This document shows positions 1-9,966 of a stretch of DNA of 64,000 bases, one piece after another (positions within the stretch are counted from its first letter, which is position 1; every line of letters begins with the position of its first letter). Both the position numbers and the translations under genes were made by a program. The notes beneath the pieces were generated by a model. The model saw only the letters and a list, made by a program, of their open reading frames with translations, made no database searches and was not told where the DNA came from. Source of the DNA: Orrella daihaiensis (lineage in GTDB: Bacteria > Pseudomonadota > Gammaproteobacteria > Burkholderiales > Burkholderiaceae_B); assembly GCF_022811525.1 (NCBI RefSeq), contig NZ_CP063982.1, forward strand, positions 930,001-994,000, given 5' to 3'.

Positions 1-1
1 T

Positions 2-457
2 GCTTATCCCGAGAAGAAGCATCACCCCAAGGAAGACGAGTTTTTGTTTGCGCCGTTGCGCGCGCGAACTGACAAGGCTAGCGAGGTACTCGATCGTCTT
101 GAAGCTGAACATGCGACCTCTGACGCCCGCATCGCTGCGCTTAGTGAGGCATTAAACACATATGAGGCGGATCCGGCGAATGGGTTTGTTGCTTTTAACG
201 AGGCGTTTGAGAAATACGCTGAGTTCTACCGCGAACACATGATGCTTGAAGAAAGAGAAGTGTTGCCACTGATTCGCGAATGCTTTACCGATGAGGACTG
301 GGCGTTTGCAAATGCCGGATTTGAGAAGTCTCAAGACCCGATGGGTGGCACTCGCCGGGGCTCCGGTGAAGAGGATTTTGGCAGGATTTTCTCCAAGCTG
401 GTAGAAGCCGCGCCCGCTCCAATAGGCTTGGGGTTGGGGCCCTATAAGGACGATTGA
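2..457 (+). CDS. Hemerythrin-like (HHE cation-binding) protein, 5' end cut off
   Basis: The reading frame is open from the first bases of the window, so the true start lies outside it. The visible part is a four-helix, His/Glu-rich protein with an early HHPKEDEF stretch and a later EHMMLEERE stretch. These match the H...HxxxE iron-ligand pattern of hemerythrin HHE domains, which bind a di-iron centre and oxygen or nitric oxide. It ends with TGA at 455-457, and the next gene converges on it from the other strand. Proteins of this family serve in oxygen or NO sensing or iron handling. Which applies here cannot be told. Family call is good; role is open. Confidence 0.8.
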   Translation, partial: AYPEKKHHPKEDEFLFAPLRARTDKASEVLDRLEAEHATSDARIAALSEALNTYEADPANGFVAFNEAFEKYAEFYREHMMLEEREVLPLIRECFTDEDWAFANAGFEKSQDPMGGTRRGSGEEDFGRIFSKLVEAAPAPIGLGLGPYKDD

Positions 458-484
458 GCGCTTGGGTGAGTATTAGAAAGGGCG

Positions 485-1657
485 CTAGCTTTTGAGATGA
501 AGCCAGCCAGCATCAAGCCAGTCGAGTAAGCAATCGCGAGTGGCCATGGATAAGCCGCGCAGCGTTGCTTGAGTCAGATGCAGGTTACGGTGATTGGCCA
601 GACGCTTTAAGATGGCGTTTGGTTTGATTGATGCGAGCTCACCGTTGATGAACAGCATCGTGTCCCGGTAAATCATTCGAGTTCGACGGTCAAGCACCAG
701 ATGGCCGTTCGATCGCAAGTCAGACACCTCGACACTTGGCTCAAACACAGCCAAAGGGTTGGGCTCTGTTAGCCAACATCCAAGAAACCGACAAGCTAGT
801 GCATGATCAAACCGCAAGGATTTCACTGCATTGATGCTGGCGTTAATCATGGTGTCAGGGATCAGTGCTGGCTCCGTGACAGCAGCCTGTTCCGGATCAC
901 GCAGCCGTGCCGACAAATCCGGGCCTGCCAAGGGGGGGTCAGCCATCGGGCTGGTTGCGCCATGCTCGCGGGCAGCAATTTGCTCAGCCGCAGCCTCTAG
1001 CATGCCTTGCGCTAAAGTCGCCATATCAGGCGCTCGAAACCCGACCGAGAGCGTCATGCAGTCATTAGTCAGTGCAATGCCGTCATGGGCGGCATGAGGG
1101 GGGAGATAGAGCATATCACCCGGCTCGAGCACGGCATCCTCTTGTGGTGTGAAGTTTTTAAGGATCTTTAGTGGCAGCCCATCTATCAGAGTTAGATCTT
1201 TCTGCTGCCCAAATTTCCAATGTCGCTGACCTTGGGCTTGAATTAAAAACACGTCATAACTGTCGAAGTGTGGGCCTACGCCACCACCTTGGGTGGCGAT
1301 GCTGGCCATCAAGTCATCAAGGCGAGCTGACGGCACAAAATTGAACTGGTGCAACAGTGCGCTAGCGCTGTCGCTATGAATGTCGAGGCTTTGAACTAAA
1401 AGTGTCCAGTTTGGTTCCTTTGCGCCCGGAAGACTGCCAAACGGACCATGCTCAAGTTGCCATTGTCCTTGCTCTTGCCAAATCAGACGTGACTGCACGT
1501 CATCGCGTTTGCTGAGCTTTTTCAGGTTGGCAGCGCTTACCGGCGGCTCAATACCAGGAAATGCTTGCTTGACCAGCAAAGGTCTCTTCTGCCAATGGTG
1601 GTGCATGAATTGCTCGGCTGTCAGTCCACCGAGCATGGCAAGGGGTTTATGGGTCAT
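485..1657 (-). CDS. roxA: Ribosomal protein L16 arginine hydroxylase, JmjC/cupin type
   Basis: A 390-residue 2-oxoglutarate/Fe(II) oxygenase of the YcfD/RoxA group, which hydroxylates an arginine of ribosomal protein L16. The JmjC core carries the iron triad: H130 and D132 in GPHFDSYD, and the distal histidine about H191 in PPHAAHDG. A helical C-terminal region follows, as in YcfD. The start codon overlaps the mutS stop (ATGA at 1654-1657), so the two genes are probably translated together. Length is normal for the family. L16 as substrate is inferred from homology. Confidence 0.88.
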   Translation of the reverse strand: MTHKPLAMLGGLTAEQFMHHHWQKRPLLVKQAFPGIEPPVSAANLKKLSKRDDVQSRLIWQEQGQWQLEHGPFGSLPGAKEPNWTLLVQSLDIHSDSASALLHQFNFVPSARLDDLMASIATQGGGVGPHFDSYDVFLIQAQGQRHWKFGQQKDLTLIDGLPLKILKNFTPQEDAVLEPGDMLYLPPHAAHDGIALTNDCMTLSVGFRAPDMATLAQGMLEAAAEQIAAREHGATSPMADPPLAGPDLSARLRDPEQAAVTEPALIPDTMINASINAVKSLRFDHALACRFLGCWLTEPNPLAVFEPSVEVSDLRSNGHLVLDRRTRMIYRDTMLFINGELASIKPNAILKRLANHRNLHLTQATLRGLSMATRDCLLDWLDAGWLHLKS

Positions 1658-4260
1658 TGGTTCAGTTTTGATTTAAGGATATACAGCGCATCGAGTGCTT
1701 CGCGGGGCGTCAGTACATCAGGGTCCATCGCGGCCAGCTCATCGAGTATCTCTTGCGCCAGTGACGAAGTTTGTGTCTCAGCTGCCGTTTGATCAACGGC
1801 GCTAAATAATCCGAGTTGTGGTGATGGTGCGCCTAGCGTTTCAAGTTTTTGTAATTCTCGCGTCGCTTGGCGAATGACTGCAGCGGGTATACCGGCACGC
1901 TGAGCGACCTGGATGCCGTAACTGCGGCTTGCGGGCCCATCTCGCACCTCATGCAGGAACACGATGCCAGCTGGTGAGTCGGTTGCTGCCAAATGCACAT
2001 TGGCTGAGCACGGATTATCAGCCGGTAGTCTGGTCATTTCAAAATAATGAGTGGCAAACAGTGTTAATGCACGATTGTGGCTCAGCAATCGATTGGCAAT
2101 TGCCCAGGCTAGCGCCAGGCCATCATAGGTCGAGGTGCCCCGCCCAATCTCATCCATGATGACTAAACTCGAGGGTGTACTGGCTGACAGAATGGTCGCT
2201 GCTTCAGTCATTTCCATCATAAATGTCGAGCGTCCACCCGCTAGATCGTCGGCGGCACCGATGCGAGTAAAAATTCGGTCAATCGTACCGATCCGCGCGT
2301 GTTGAGCTGGAACATAACTGCCGGTACGGGCTAATAGGCAAATCAGCGCCACTTGGCGCATGTAGGTGGATTTGCCCCCCATATTGGGTCCTGTCACGAT
2401 CAGCAGCGACCGTTGGGCGTGAAGGTGACAGCTGTTGGGCGTGAACCGCTCGATGGTGTTTTCTACGGTCGGGTGACGACCTTCCCGGATGTCAATGACA
2501 GGTTCATCAAGTAATTCGGGTGCGACCCATGCGTTAAGGCTTGCATGGTGCGCCAACGCAGCCAGCGCATCGATTTGTGCCAGCGCTGCAGCTGCAGCGC
2601 TTAGGGCACTGACAGCTGTGGCGAGCTGCTCGAGTAAGTCGTCAAATAACCATTTTTCGCGGGCAAGTGAGCGTTCCTGGGCTGACAGGATCTTGTCTTC
2701 CCATTCTTTGAGCTCTGGTGTAATGAAGCGTTCAGCATTTTTGAGGGTCTGACGCCGGCGATAGTCATCGGGTACTTTGTCGAGTTGAGCCTTGGTGACC
2801 TCGATAAAAAAACCATGAACGCGGTTGTATTCCACACGTAAATTCGCGATGCCGGTACGTGCACGCTCTCGTGTCTCGATATCAATCAGTACGTTGCCTT
2901 GATCGGTTGATAGTCTGCGCAACTCGTCAAGATCACTGTCGTAGCCAGCGGCAATCACACCACCCTCTCTGATTTGGACTGCAGGCTCTGGCGCAATGGC
3001 CCGCACTAAAATCTCAGTCGTCGCCGGGTCAACCCAAAGCGTCTGCTCAAGTTCGGTGAGGTGCGAGCTATTGACGCAGATACTGTTCAAACAGTCACGC
3101 AAGGCTGGCAGCGCTTGCAGCGCATCACGCAAACTCGCAAGTTCACGTGGCTTGACTGATCGTAGTGCCAAGCGGGTGGCAATACGCTCGAGGTCCGGCA
3201 GGGCGGCCAATTGATGGCGTAATGTGGCGAGCGCCCCTAACTGTTCGCTTGCGAGGAGTTCGCCGATCGCCTCTTGGCGTGCTTGTGCCGATGTATTGTC
3301 CCGTAACGGGTGATGCAACCAGCGCTTTAATAAACGGCTGCCCATGGGCGTGCCGCAGTGATCGAGCAGTGAGAATAGCGTCGGTGACGCTTGGCCATTG
3401 ATGGTTTCACTGATCTCGAGATTGCGTCGTGTTGCCGGGTCCATCAGGACGAATTCGGTAGCACGCTCTGCGGTTAGCGTCTGGACATGTGGCAAGGACT
3501 GCGATTGAGTACGGATGGCGTAGCGCAGCAAAGCACCGGCTGCGCAGATCGCTGTATCGAGGTCAGCGATGTCAAATCCAGCGAGTGATGTCGTGTTGAA
3601 GTGATTAAGTAATTGCTGCTCGGCGTCCTTGCGCTCAAAGTGCCAGGTTGGCACGGAACTGATGCTGCAATGTCGTATCTCGGGAGCGCTTTGGTCTTGC
3701 GCAACGATGAGCTCGGCTGGCTCAATCCGGTCAAGTGTTGCTGTCACAAGATCACCTCGACACTCAGTGAGTCGAAACTCACCACTGGCCAGGTTAAGCC
3801 ATGCAATGCCGGCCGTTCCGGTTGGCTTATTGGCACGTACTGGTTGCCAATAGGCAGCCAGACAACGGTCGGCTTTCGTTGGCAGCAGTGCGTCGTCAGT
3901 CAACGTGCCTGGGGTGATAATTCGCACGATTTGACGCTCTACCGGGCCTTTGCTGGTAGCAGGATCACCGATTTGTTCGCACACCGCAACTGACTCACCC
4001 ATGGCAACGAGCTTGCCCAAATACTGATCTACTGCATGGACAGGGACACCGGCCATCGGGATGGGGGCACCGTTGGATGTGCCTCGCTTGGTCAGTGTCA
4101 AGTTGAGCAGTCGAGCGCCTTTCTCTGCATCGCCATAAAACAGCTCATAGAAGTCACCCATTCGATAAAACAGCAACATCTCGCCAGCCTGCTCTTTAAG
4201 CCGGAAGAACTGCTGCATCATCGGGGTGTGCTTTTGAGGGTTGCTGTCTTTGTCGCCCAT
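1654..4260 (-). CDS. mutS: DNA mismatch repair protein MutS
   Basis: An 868-residue, full-length MutS, which recognises mismatches and small loops and recruits MutL. The N-terminal mismatch-binding domain has the Phe-X-Glu wedge within MGDFYELF. The C-terminal ABC-type ATPase has the Walker A motif GPNMGGKST, a Walker B region ending [11 protein letters not shown], and the ATHYFEM switch. It lies 37 bases after a GDP-fucose synthase gene on the same strand and overlaps roxA by four bases. It may therefore be read from a transcript that begins in the sugar genes upstream. Confidence 0.97.
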   Translation of the reverse strand: MGDKDSNPQKHTPMMQQFFRLKEQAGEMLLFYRMGDFYELFYGDAEKGARLLNLTLTKRGTSNGAPIPMAGVPVHAVDQYLGKLVAMGESVAVCEQIGDPATSKGPVERQIVRIITPGTLTDDALLPTKADRCLAAYWQPVRANKPTGTAGIAWLNLASGEFRLTECRGDLVTATLDRIEPAELIVAQDQSAPEIRHCSISSVPTWHFERKDAEQQLLNHFNTTSLAGFDIADLDTAICAAGALLRYAIRTQSQSLPHVQTLTAERATEFVLMDPATRRNLEISETINGQASPTLFSLLDHCGTPMGSRLLKRWLHHPLRDNTSAQARQEAIGELLASEQLGALATLRHQLAALPDLERIATRLALRSVKPRELASLRDALQALPALRDCLNSICVNSSHLTELEQTLWVDPATTEILVRAIAPEPAVQIREGGVIAAGYDSDLDELRRLSTDQGNVLIDIETRERARTGIANLRVEYNRVHGFFIEVTKAQLDKVPDDYRRRQTLKNAERFITPELKEWEDKILSAQERSLAREKWLFDDLLEQLATAVSALSAAAAALAQIDALAALAHHASLNAWVAPELLDEPVIDIREGRHPTVENTIERFTPNSCHLHAQRSLLIVTGPNMGGKSTYMRQVALICLLARTGSYVPAQHARIGTIDRIFTRIGAADDLAGGRSTFMMEMTEAATILSASTPSSLVIMDEIGRGTSTYDGLALAWAIANRLLSHNRALTLFATHYFEMTRLPADNPCSANVHLAATDSPAGIVFLHEVRDGPASRSYGIQVAQRAGIPAAVIRQATRELQKLETLGAPSPQLGLFSAVDQTAAETQTSSLAQEILDELAAMDPDVLTPREALDALYILKSKLNQ

Positions 4261-4297
4261 TTTTACTTCAGTCGCGCAATTACTTTGTCAAACCGAA

Positions 4298-5227
4298 TCA
4301 AGCGTGTGTGGTCAGCCACCAAGCATACATTTTTTGAATGCCTTGAGCGATGGATGTCTGTGCTTTCCAGCCCAGACGTTCAATGCGACTGTTATCCATT
4401 AGCTTTCTCGGAGCACCATCCGGGCGACTCGTATCGAATTTGATGTCACCTTGATAGCCAGTTACCTTTGCCATCAGGTGGGCGAGATCCCGCACAGAAA
4501 TTTCCTCGGATGAGCCTACATTGATCATGGTATCAATGTCCTCGCGACCCATCAGAAAAACACAGGCAGCCGCTAGGTCATCGACATCAATGAGCTCTCG
4601 CATGGCAGCGCCGGTACCCCAGACCACCACCTCATTGATTCCGGCGAGTTTGGCTTCGTGAAACCGCCGCATCATGCCTGCGACAACGTGACCGTGGTCG
4701 GGGTGAAAGTTATCCCCAACACCATAGACATTGCTTGGCATGATGGTGATCGCATCAAAACCGTACTGAGCCCGATAGGCGTCGCACATCACCTTGCCGG
4801 CGATCTTGGCGGTGGCGTAGGGCAGGGTGGTCGGTTCAAGGGCACCAGTCATCAGGCTGGTCTCTTTGAGTGGTTGTTCGGCTATTTTTGGATACATGCA
4901 GCTTGAGCCAAGGAAAAGCAGGCGCACGGCGCCATGCCGGTAAGCTGCATCAATCACGTTGGTCTGAATCAGCAGGTTCTCTCGAATAAAGTCGGCGCCC
5001 TGGGTGCTGTTTGCCAAAATCCCACCCACCTTTGCAGCCGTCAGAAAAACATACTCGGGCTTGGTTTGTTCAAAGAACTTTTCTACAGCGCTCGCATCGT
5101 CTAAAGGGAGTTCGGCATGGGTTTTCATGATGAGGTTCTCGTAGCCTTGGGCTTTAAGGCTGCGAACAATGGCAGACCCGACCATGCCTCGGTGTCCAGC
5201 AACATAGATTCGGGCGTTTTTATTCAT
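4298..5227 (-). CDS. fcl: GDP-L-fucose synthase (GDP-4-keto-6-deoxymannose epimerase/reductase)
   Basis: A 309-residue short-chain dehydrogenase/reductase. The NADP-binding glycine motif is GHRGMVGSAI near the N-terminus, and the catalytic Tyr-Lys pair sits in LPYATAKIAG. The stretch NVYGVGDNFHPDHGHV is characteristic of WcaG/Fcl. It converts GDP-4-keto-6-deoxy-D-mannose to GDP-L-fucose for polysaccharide or LPS synthesis. It follows the epimerase gene by 68 bases and precedes mutS. The partner dehydratase Gmd is not in the window, so its substrate must come from a gene elsewhere, or the substrate differs slightly. Confidence 0.9.
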   Translation of the reverse strand: MNKNARIYVAGHRGMVGSAIVRSLKAQGYENLIMKTHAELPLDDASAVEKFFEQTKPEYVFLTAAKVGGILANSTQGADFIRENLLIQTNVIDAAYRHGAVRLLFLGSSCMYPKIAEQPLKETSLMTGALEPTTLPYATAKIAGKVMCDAYRAQYGFDAITIMPSNVYGVGDNFHPDHGHVVAGMMRRFHEAKLAGINEVVVWGTGAAMRELIDVDDLAAACVFLMGREDIDTMINVGSSEEISVRDLAHLMAKVTGYQGDIKFDTSRPDGAPRKLMDNSRIERLGWKAQTSIAQGIQKMYAWWLTTHA

Positions 5228-5295
5228 CCTTTATCTTCCTCGGGTTTCTAAAGATTCATTTTTGATCGGCTAGCGTTGTCCGGAGCGCGCAGACT

Positions 5296-6282
5296 TTACA
5301 GCAGCCCATCCATTGGCAAGCGATCCATGTTTTGCAGATACCATTGGACGGTCCGCTCCAGGCCAGTGCGCAGGTCAAATCGTGGCTCATATCCAAGTTG
5401 ACGCATCTTGGAAATATCGGGGCAGCGACGCACCGTACCTCCTTCAGCGGCTTCGGATGTCTGTATCTGCAGCGCCAGTCCCATCGCAGCACCTACCTGA
5501 TTTGCCAAGGTGTTGATGGCGACCTCTTCATCATTGCCGATGTGATAGATCTCGCGTGTCACGCCATGTTCGTACATCCGCAAAATCCCGGAAACGGCAT
5601 CATCAACATAACAAAACGCGCGCGTTTCATGACCGCTTCCCTGTATTGGAAAGGGAACTGTTTGCTGGTTGTTGCTCGAGCTGCTAGCGGCGCGAATGAT
5701 GAACTGTGGGATGACGTGCTTGGTGCCCATATCAGGGCCGTATACATTGTGGGGGCGAAACACCTGGACTTTGCGCCAATGATCCCTGGCGTAATTAAAT
5801 GCAATCAGTTCAGAGATGATTTTTGAGCCACCATAGGAATAGCGCGGGTTCAGGCTGTTCGGTAGTGTCAGTGCAATGTTCTCGTCAGTGGGGACGAAGG
5901 CTGGCGTCTGATACACCTCGGCACTAGAGGCTAAGACCAAGTCAGGTACGTTGGCCTTGCGGCAGGCGTTGACAACTGCTAGCGCTCCACGGATTCCAAC
6001 ATCGAGCACGAGCTCAGGTTGGGTGTAAAAATTTTCTGTGCCATTAATGGCGGCCAGATGCATGACCACGTCGGCTCCAGACACAGCCTTTGTAACGGCA
6101 TCTTCATCGCGGACATCGACATTGAAGATTTCAATGTCGTCTAGCACAGGTTGCAATCGGGTCTGATCGCCACGTGTCAGATTGTCGATGACTCTGACAG
6201 ACCATCCCTTCCGAACGAGATGCTTGACCAGGTGCGCGCCGATAAAGCCACTGCCGCCAGTGACGACTGCCCGTGTCTTCAT
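5296..6282 (-). CDS. NAD-dependent nucleotide-sugar epimerase/dehydratase
   Basis: A 328-residue extended SDR enzyme with the Rossmann motif GGSGFIGAHL at residues 9-18, the catalytic serine region ASSAEVYQTP and the YSYGGSK Tyr-Lys pair. Closest in appearance to UDP-glucose/UDP-glucuronate 4-epimerases and decarboxylases. The precise substrate cannot be fixed from sequence alone. Its start overlaps the stop of the upstream nucleotide-sugar dehydrogenase by four bases (6279-6282). The two probably act in sequence: oxidation of a UDP-sugar at C6, then epimerisation or decarboxylation. Confidence 0.85.
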   Translation of the reverse strand: MKTRAVVTGGSGFIGAHLVKHLVRKGWSVRVIDNLTRGDQTRLQPVLDDIEIFNVDVRDEDAVTKAVSGADVVMHLAAINGTENFYTQPELVLDVGIRGALAVVNACRKANVPDLVLASSAEVYQTPAFVPTDENIALTLPNSLNPRYSYGGSKIISELIAFNYARDHWRKVQVFRPHNVYGPDMGTKHVIPQFIIRAASSSSNNQQTVPFPIQGSGHETRAFCYVDDAVSGILRMYEHGVTREIYHIGNDEEVAINTLANQVGAAMGLALQIQTSEAAEGGTVRRCPDISKMRQLGYEPRFDLRTGLERTVQWYLQNMDRLPMDGLL

Positions 6283-7616
6283 GACGTCCTCCGACTGACA
6301 TTGCCGACAGCGAAGTAGTCCTTTATCCAGCCACCTGCGCTCAGGTCGCTAAAGTGGTTCCAATAGTCGTAGATGAAGCCCCCGGGCTGCATCATTGCCA
6401 GCAGTGTGGCTGGGGGGTGCTCGCCAAGCGCCGGATGGTTATTGGCGATGATGACAACGCTAGCCCCCCTAACGGCAGTTTGTAAGTCCTGGCAAGCGGT
6501 GATGCCGCAGACTTGCTGACTCAGCGTATCAGCATCGATGACTGGATCAAACGCATGAATATCCATACCAGGTTGTGCTTGTGCAAGCTCATCGAGGACT
6601 TTGATGGACATAGATCCCCTTAGGTCATCGGTGGCTGGCACACCTTTGAAGGCCATGCCCAGCAATGCAATCTTTGCGCCAGGTGCAATGGCTCGCGTGC
6701 GCATGAGCTTGGTAATAAAGGCGACTGTCTCTTGCGGTTGGCGCTCGTTGATGATTCTGCTGGCTTGGGTCATTTCTAGTGAAATGCCTCTGCTTTGGGC
6801 GCTATGCGCAAAAATATGAGGGTCTTTTTCCAGGCAGGGGCCACCCACCAGTCCAGGCAGGGGTACATTGGTGCGGTCGTAGCCCAGCTTGCCCGAGGCA
6901 ATCACTTCGCTGGCATTGACATCAAAGGCTTCGCACAGTCTGGCGACTTCGTTGGCGAAAGCGAACTGAACATCACGATAGGTATTGTCAACAAGCTTGA
7001 GTATTTCGGCTGCTTCGAGGCTTGAGACCTGGACGATGGAGTTGGTCAATCGCCGAAACAATGCGCCAGCCTGGTCACGAACCGGTTGTGTGTCAGCGCC
7101 GATGATCTGCGGTAGCTTGCGCAGCTCAAGCAACGCTTTACCTTCAAGCGTGCGTTCAGGACACATGGCAATATGGAATGACTTGCCAGATGCCTGCAAA
7201 ATCGGCATCACGACCCCGCGCGTTGTACCGATCTGTACGGTTGACCTGACAATGACCAAGGCGTTTTCTGGCATGGCGTTGGCTACTTCGTGGGTAGCGG
7301 CTTCAACCATGTCGAGCCTGGGCTTGCCATGGGAATTTAATGGCGTTCCCACGGTGATGATATACGTGCCACAAGGCTGGCTATTATCGACACTTGTACT
7401 GGCTCTGAGTGATCCAGATGCAATGGCTCTTTTCATGGCATCGGCCAGCCCGGGTTCAGTAAAGTGCGGTTGGGCTTTATTGGTCAACTCAACAATGTGA
7501 GGGCGTTTTTCAACGCCAATGACTTCAAACCCGGCCTCGGCCATGACTGTGGCTAAGGTCAAACCAACGTACCCCAACCCAATGACACAGACTCGATTTT
7601 CTTTTGTTTGGCTCAT
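6279..7616 (-). CDS. Nucleotide-sugar dehydrogenase (UDP-glucose/UDP-ManNAc dehydrogenase family)
   Basis: A 445-residue three-domain enzyme. The N-terminal NAD fold has GLGYVGLTLATVMAEAG. The central domain carries the catalytic cysteine in GGPCLEKDP, the position that forms the thiohemiacetal during two-step oxidation of the sugar C6 alcohol. A C-terminal UDP-binding domain follows. The GGPC form resembles UDP-N-acetyl sugar dehydrogenases (WbpA/WecC group) more than classical Ugd (GGSCFPKD), so the substrate is left open. It is the second gene of the minus-strand sugar cluster, 57 bases after the TPR glycosyltransferase and coupled to the epimerase. Confidence 0.87.
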   Translation of the reverse strand: MSQTKENRVCVIGLGYVGLTLATVMAEAGFEVIGVEKRPHIVELTNKAQPHFTEPGLADAMKRAIASGSLRASTSVDNSQPCGTYIITVGTPLNSHGKPRLDMVEAATHEVANAMPENALVIVRSTVQIGTTRGVVMPILQASGKSFHIAMCPERTLEGKALLELRKLPQIIGADTQPVRDQAGALFRRLTNSIVQVSSLEAAEILKLVDNTYRDVQFAFANEVARLCEAFDVNASEVIASGKLGYDRTNVPLPGLVGGPCLEKDPHIFAHSAQSRGISLEMTQASRIINERQPQETVAFITKLMRTRAIAPGAKIALLGMAFKGVPATDDLRGSMSIKVLDELAQAQPGMDIHAFDPVIDADTLSQQVCGITACQDLQTAVRGASVVIIANNHPALGEHPPATLLAMMQPGGFIYDYWNHFSDLSAGGWIKDYFAVGNVSRRTS

Positions 7617-7673
7617 AAGGCAAGGTATCTTGGATGGATGATTATCGGGCTTGTGCTCAAGGGGCTTATCGGG

Positions 7674-9770
7674 TTAACGGGCAATGATGATGTGCTCAGG
7701 TGCCTGGCCTGTTTCATATCGTTCATACGCAATGCGCAGTCCTTTCTCAAGCCATGCTGCCAATTGCTTGGGCTTATACAGCGAACTTTCTGCTTTGCCC
7801 CGGTCAAGCTGTTCCCTGTAATGCGCCAGTTGCTCAGGATGTCGTCCGATCTCAATCGCTTTTGTCTCAAATTCCTGCAGGCTGTGCATGACCAAATCAG
7901 AAAGACCCAGTGTACTTAAGAGACTTTCAGATACGCGGGCAGCAAACGTTTGTCCGGAAAGCCCCAGCACTGGCAGTCCTGCCCAAAGGGCATCGTTGGC
8001 TGTGGTGTGGGCAGTATAAGGAAATGTGTCAAGAAAAAGGTCTGCAAGCCGATAGCGGGCCAGGTGCTCTGCTGTAGTCGGTGTGCGACCAGCAAAGATC
8101 AGGCGCGCAGGGTCAACGCCACAACGCTTGGCGTTTTTTTTCAAGTTCTCGATGACGATGGGGTCTGTTGATTGCAGCCAGAGTACGCTGCCATCAACTG
8201 CCTTGATGATGCGCATCCAGGTTTCAAATACTTTTGGCGAGATCTTGTATGGCTTGTTAAAGCTGCAGTACACAAAACCCTCGGCGGGCAACCCATGTTC
8301 AGAACGAATCAGTGGTGTTTGACTGATTTCACGTTTGTCATCATTGGGCTGATGACACTCAGGCATATAAATAATCTTTTCTTGATAAAAATCTTCGCTA
8401 CCGGGTGGCATCAGGTAGTGATCGCCAACGATGTAATCGATAAAGTCTGCGCCCATGGTGCCGGCATAGCCGTAGTAGTTAACCTGAATTGGTGCGACTC
8501 TGGCTTTGAGAATCGAGGGTCTGCAACCTTCAGTAAACCCGGTGATGTCCATCAGGATGTCCAGGTCGTAAGAGCGCAATACTTCGACGGCCTGAACATC
8601 GGATTTTGCGCTCAGATCGATGAATTGATCGAAACCTTCTCGAATTCGAGTACCCAAGGGACCGTCGCCAGGCTTACTGATGGCAAATCCGAATAGATCA
8701 ACTTGGTCACGTTGATGATTTTCTATGATGCCAACTGTCAGGTATGCAACAGGATGCTCTTTAAAATCGCTTGATAGATAGCCGATGCGCAATTTGGATC
8801 GCTTGCCAGGCTGACGCTTGGGTTGATAAGTCGGCACGTCCAGTGTGGGCACGTGACGTGCGACATACGCTTTGGCTAACCTCAGGCTTAGCGGCGCTTT
8901 GCCGCTGCCACTTAATAGCGCAAAGGGGGAGCAGGCAACGGCACCGGCATTGATTGCTCTCTCGATGTCACGCCATAGGTGGTCTAGCCCACTCCAATCG
9001 CAAATCATGGCTTTGGCTTGTACTAAATAGCCAGCCAACAAATCCATCTTGGGCGAGAGCTTGTAGGCAATTTGGTAGTGATGGGCCGCTTGGCTAAAGT
9101 CACCCTCTTGCTGCAACAAATGGCCCAGATTGATGTGTCCCACCACGTAGTTGGGCGCGATTTGGATAGCTGACTCAAATAATGCCCGGGCTTTGTCGCG
9201 CTCGCCCAAGGCTTGTAACGCAAGCGCCAGATTATTCATGGCGAAGCAATGATTCGGTTCGATCCCCAAACACTGCTCGAAATGGGAGATGGCTTCAGTT
9301 AAGTTACCTGCCTCCCGAAACGACAACCCCAGGTTGTTGTGTGCATCTGCCAGAAACGGGTCTATTGTGAGGGCTTGGTGATAATCCGCTTGAGCCTTGG
9401 CTTGCTCGCCTTGATGGCGATAAACGTTGCCGCGGTTTAACCAGGCTTGAGCGTAACCAGGGTCAAGGCCGGTGGCCTGGCTAAATGAAGTCAGTGCCAG
9501 ATCCAGTCGTTCGCAAGCTACCCAGGCTAGACCGGCATTGTGGTGGATGACGCAATCGTTAGGTTCTAGGTCAATGGCTTTACTCAACAAGCGAGTCGCT
9601 TGCTCATGGTCGCCCCGTTGGTAGGCGACCAGTCCTGCCAAATGATAAGCATGCCCTGAGTCGGGTGCCTGGCGTATCACCTGCTTGATCAGTTTCTGTG
9701 CTTGATCAAGCTTACCTTTGGAGAGCAATGTTTCGGCTTGCTCGAGCGGGTTGGTTGTTAAAGGTGGCAT
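7674..9770 (-). CDS. TPR-repeat O-GlcNAc transferase-like glycosyltransferase (GT41)
   Basis: A 698-residue protein. Residues about 5-260 are tandem tetratricopeptide repeats with AYHLAGLVAYQRGD-like and NLGLSFREAGN-like signatures. Residues about 300-690 match the catalytic half of O-linked GlcNAc transferase. It has the His of DFKEHPVAYL (the place of the catalytic-site His in OGT), the lysine of SFNKPYKISP (UDP-contacting Lys in OGT) and the DTFPYTAHTTANDALWAG donor-binding stretch. Bacterial GT41 proteins modify proteins or act in glycan assembly. It is first in a minus-strand run of nucleotide-sugar genes that could make its donor. No signal peptide is visible, so it is probably cytoplasmic. 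The acceptor is unknown. Confidence 0.9.
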   Translation of the reverse strand: MPPLTTNPLEQAETLLSKGKLDQAQKLIKQVIRQAPDSGHAYHLAGLVAYQRGDHEQATRLLSKAIDLEPNDCVIHHNAGLAWVACERLDLALTSFSQATGLDPGYAQAWLNRGNVYRHQGEQAKAQADYHQALTIDPFLADAHNNLGLSFREAGNLTEAISHFEQCLGIEPNHCFAMNNLALALQALGERDKARALFESAIQIAPNYVVGHINLGHLLQQEGDFSQAAHHYQIAYKLSPKMDLLAGYLVQAKAMICDWSGLDHLWRDIERAINAGAVACSPFALLSGSGKAPLSLRLAKAYVARHVPTLDVPTYQPKRQPGKRSKLRIGYLSSDFKEHPVAYLTVGIIENHQRDQVDLFGFAISKPGDGPLGTRIREGFDQFIDLSAKSDVQAVEVLRSYDLDILMDITGFTEGCRPSILKARVAPIQVNYYGYAGTMGADFIDYIVGDHYLMPPGSEDFYQEKIIYMPECHQPNDDKREISQTPLIRSEHGLPAEGFVYCSFNKPYKISPKVFETWMRIIKAVDGSVLWLQSTDPIVIENLKKNAKRCGVDPARLIFAGRTPTTAEHLARYRLADLFLDTFPYTAHTTANDALWAGLPVLGLSGQTFAARVSESLLSTLGLSDLVMHSLQEFETKAIEIGRHPEQLAHYREQLDRGKAESSLYKPKQLAAWLEKGLRIAYERYETGQAPEHIIIAR

Positions 9771-9919
9771 GCGTTGATGCTTTGAAGGTCAATGTTGTAG
9801 CAGCCCGGAACCCTTGCAGGTTACTTAGGCACAGCAAATTTCTGAGTTTTTTGAGTATACGCCGGGCGGCGGTGGCAGATTCCCTCAAACTGGCAGCGAT
9901 CTTTGCCGAGATGTCATTC

Positions 9920-9947
9920 TTGAGGGTAGACTTGTCCGGTCTATTAA
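9920..9947 (+). promoter_or_regulatory. Possible sigma-70 promoter for the first CoA-transferase pair
   Basis: TTGAGG (9920-9925) and TATTAA (9942-9947) are separated by 16 bases, ahead of the CoA-transferase A start at 9967. The spacing and the -10 hexamer are acceptable; the -35 is only fair. This lies in the 196-base divergent gap after the glycosyltransferase start. Assignment is by eye only. Confidence 0.35.
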
Positions 9948-9966
9948 ACAGAGAGCTGGTTGGACA

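Noticed and set aside
8172..8696. A 174-codon plus-strand frame inside the GT41 gene
   Set aside because: It is antisense to well-conserved catalytic-domain sequence; its translation resembles no protein and lacks a ribosome site.
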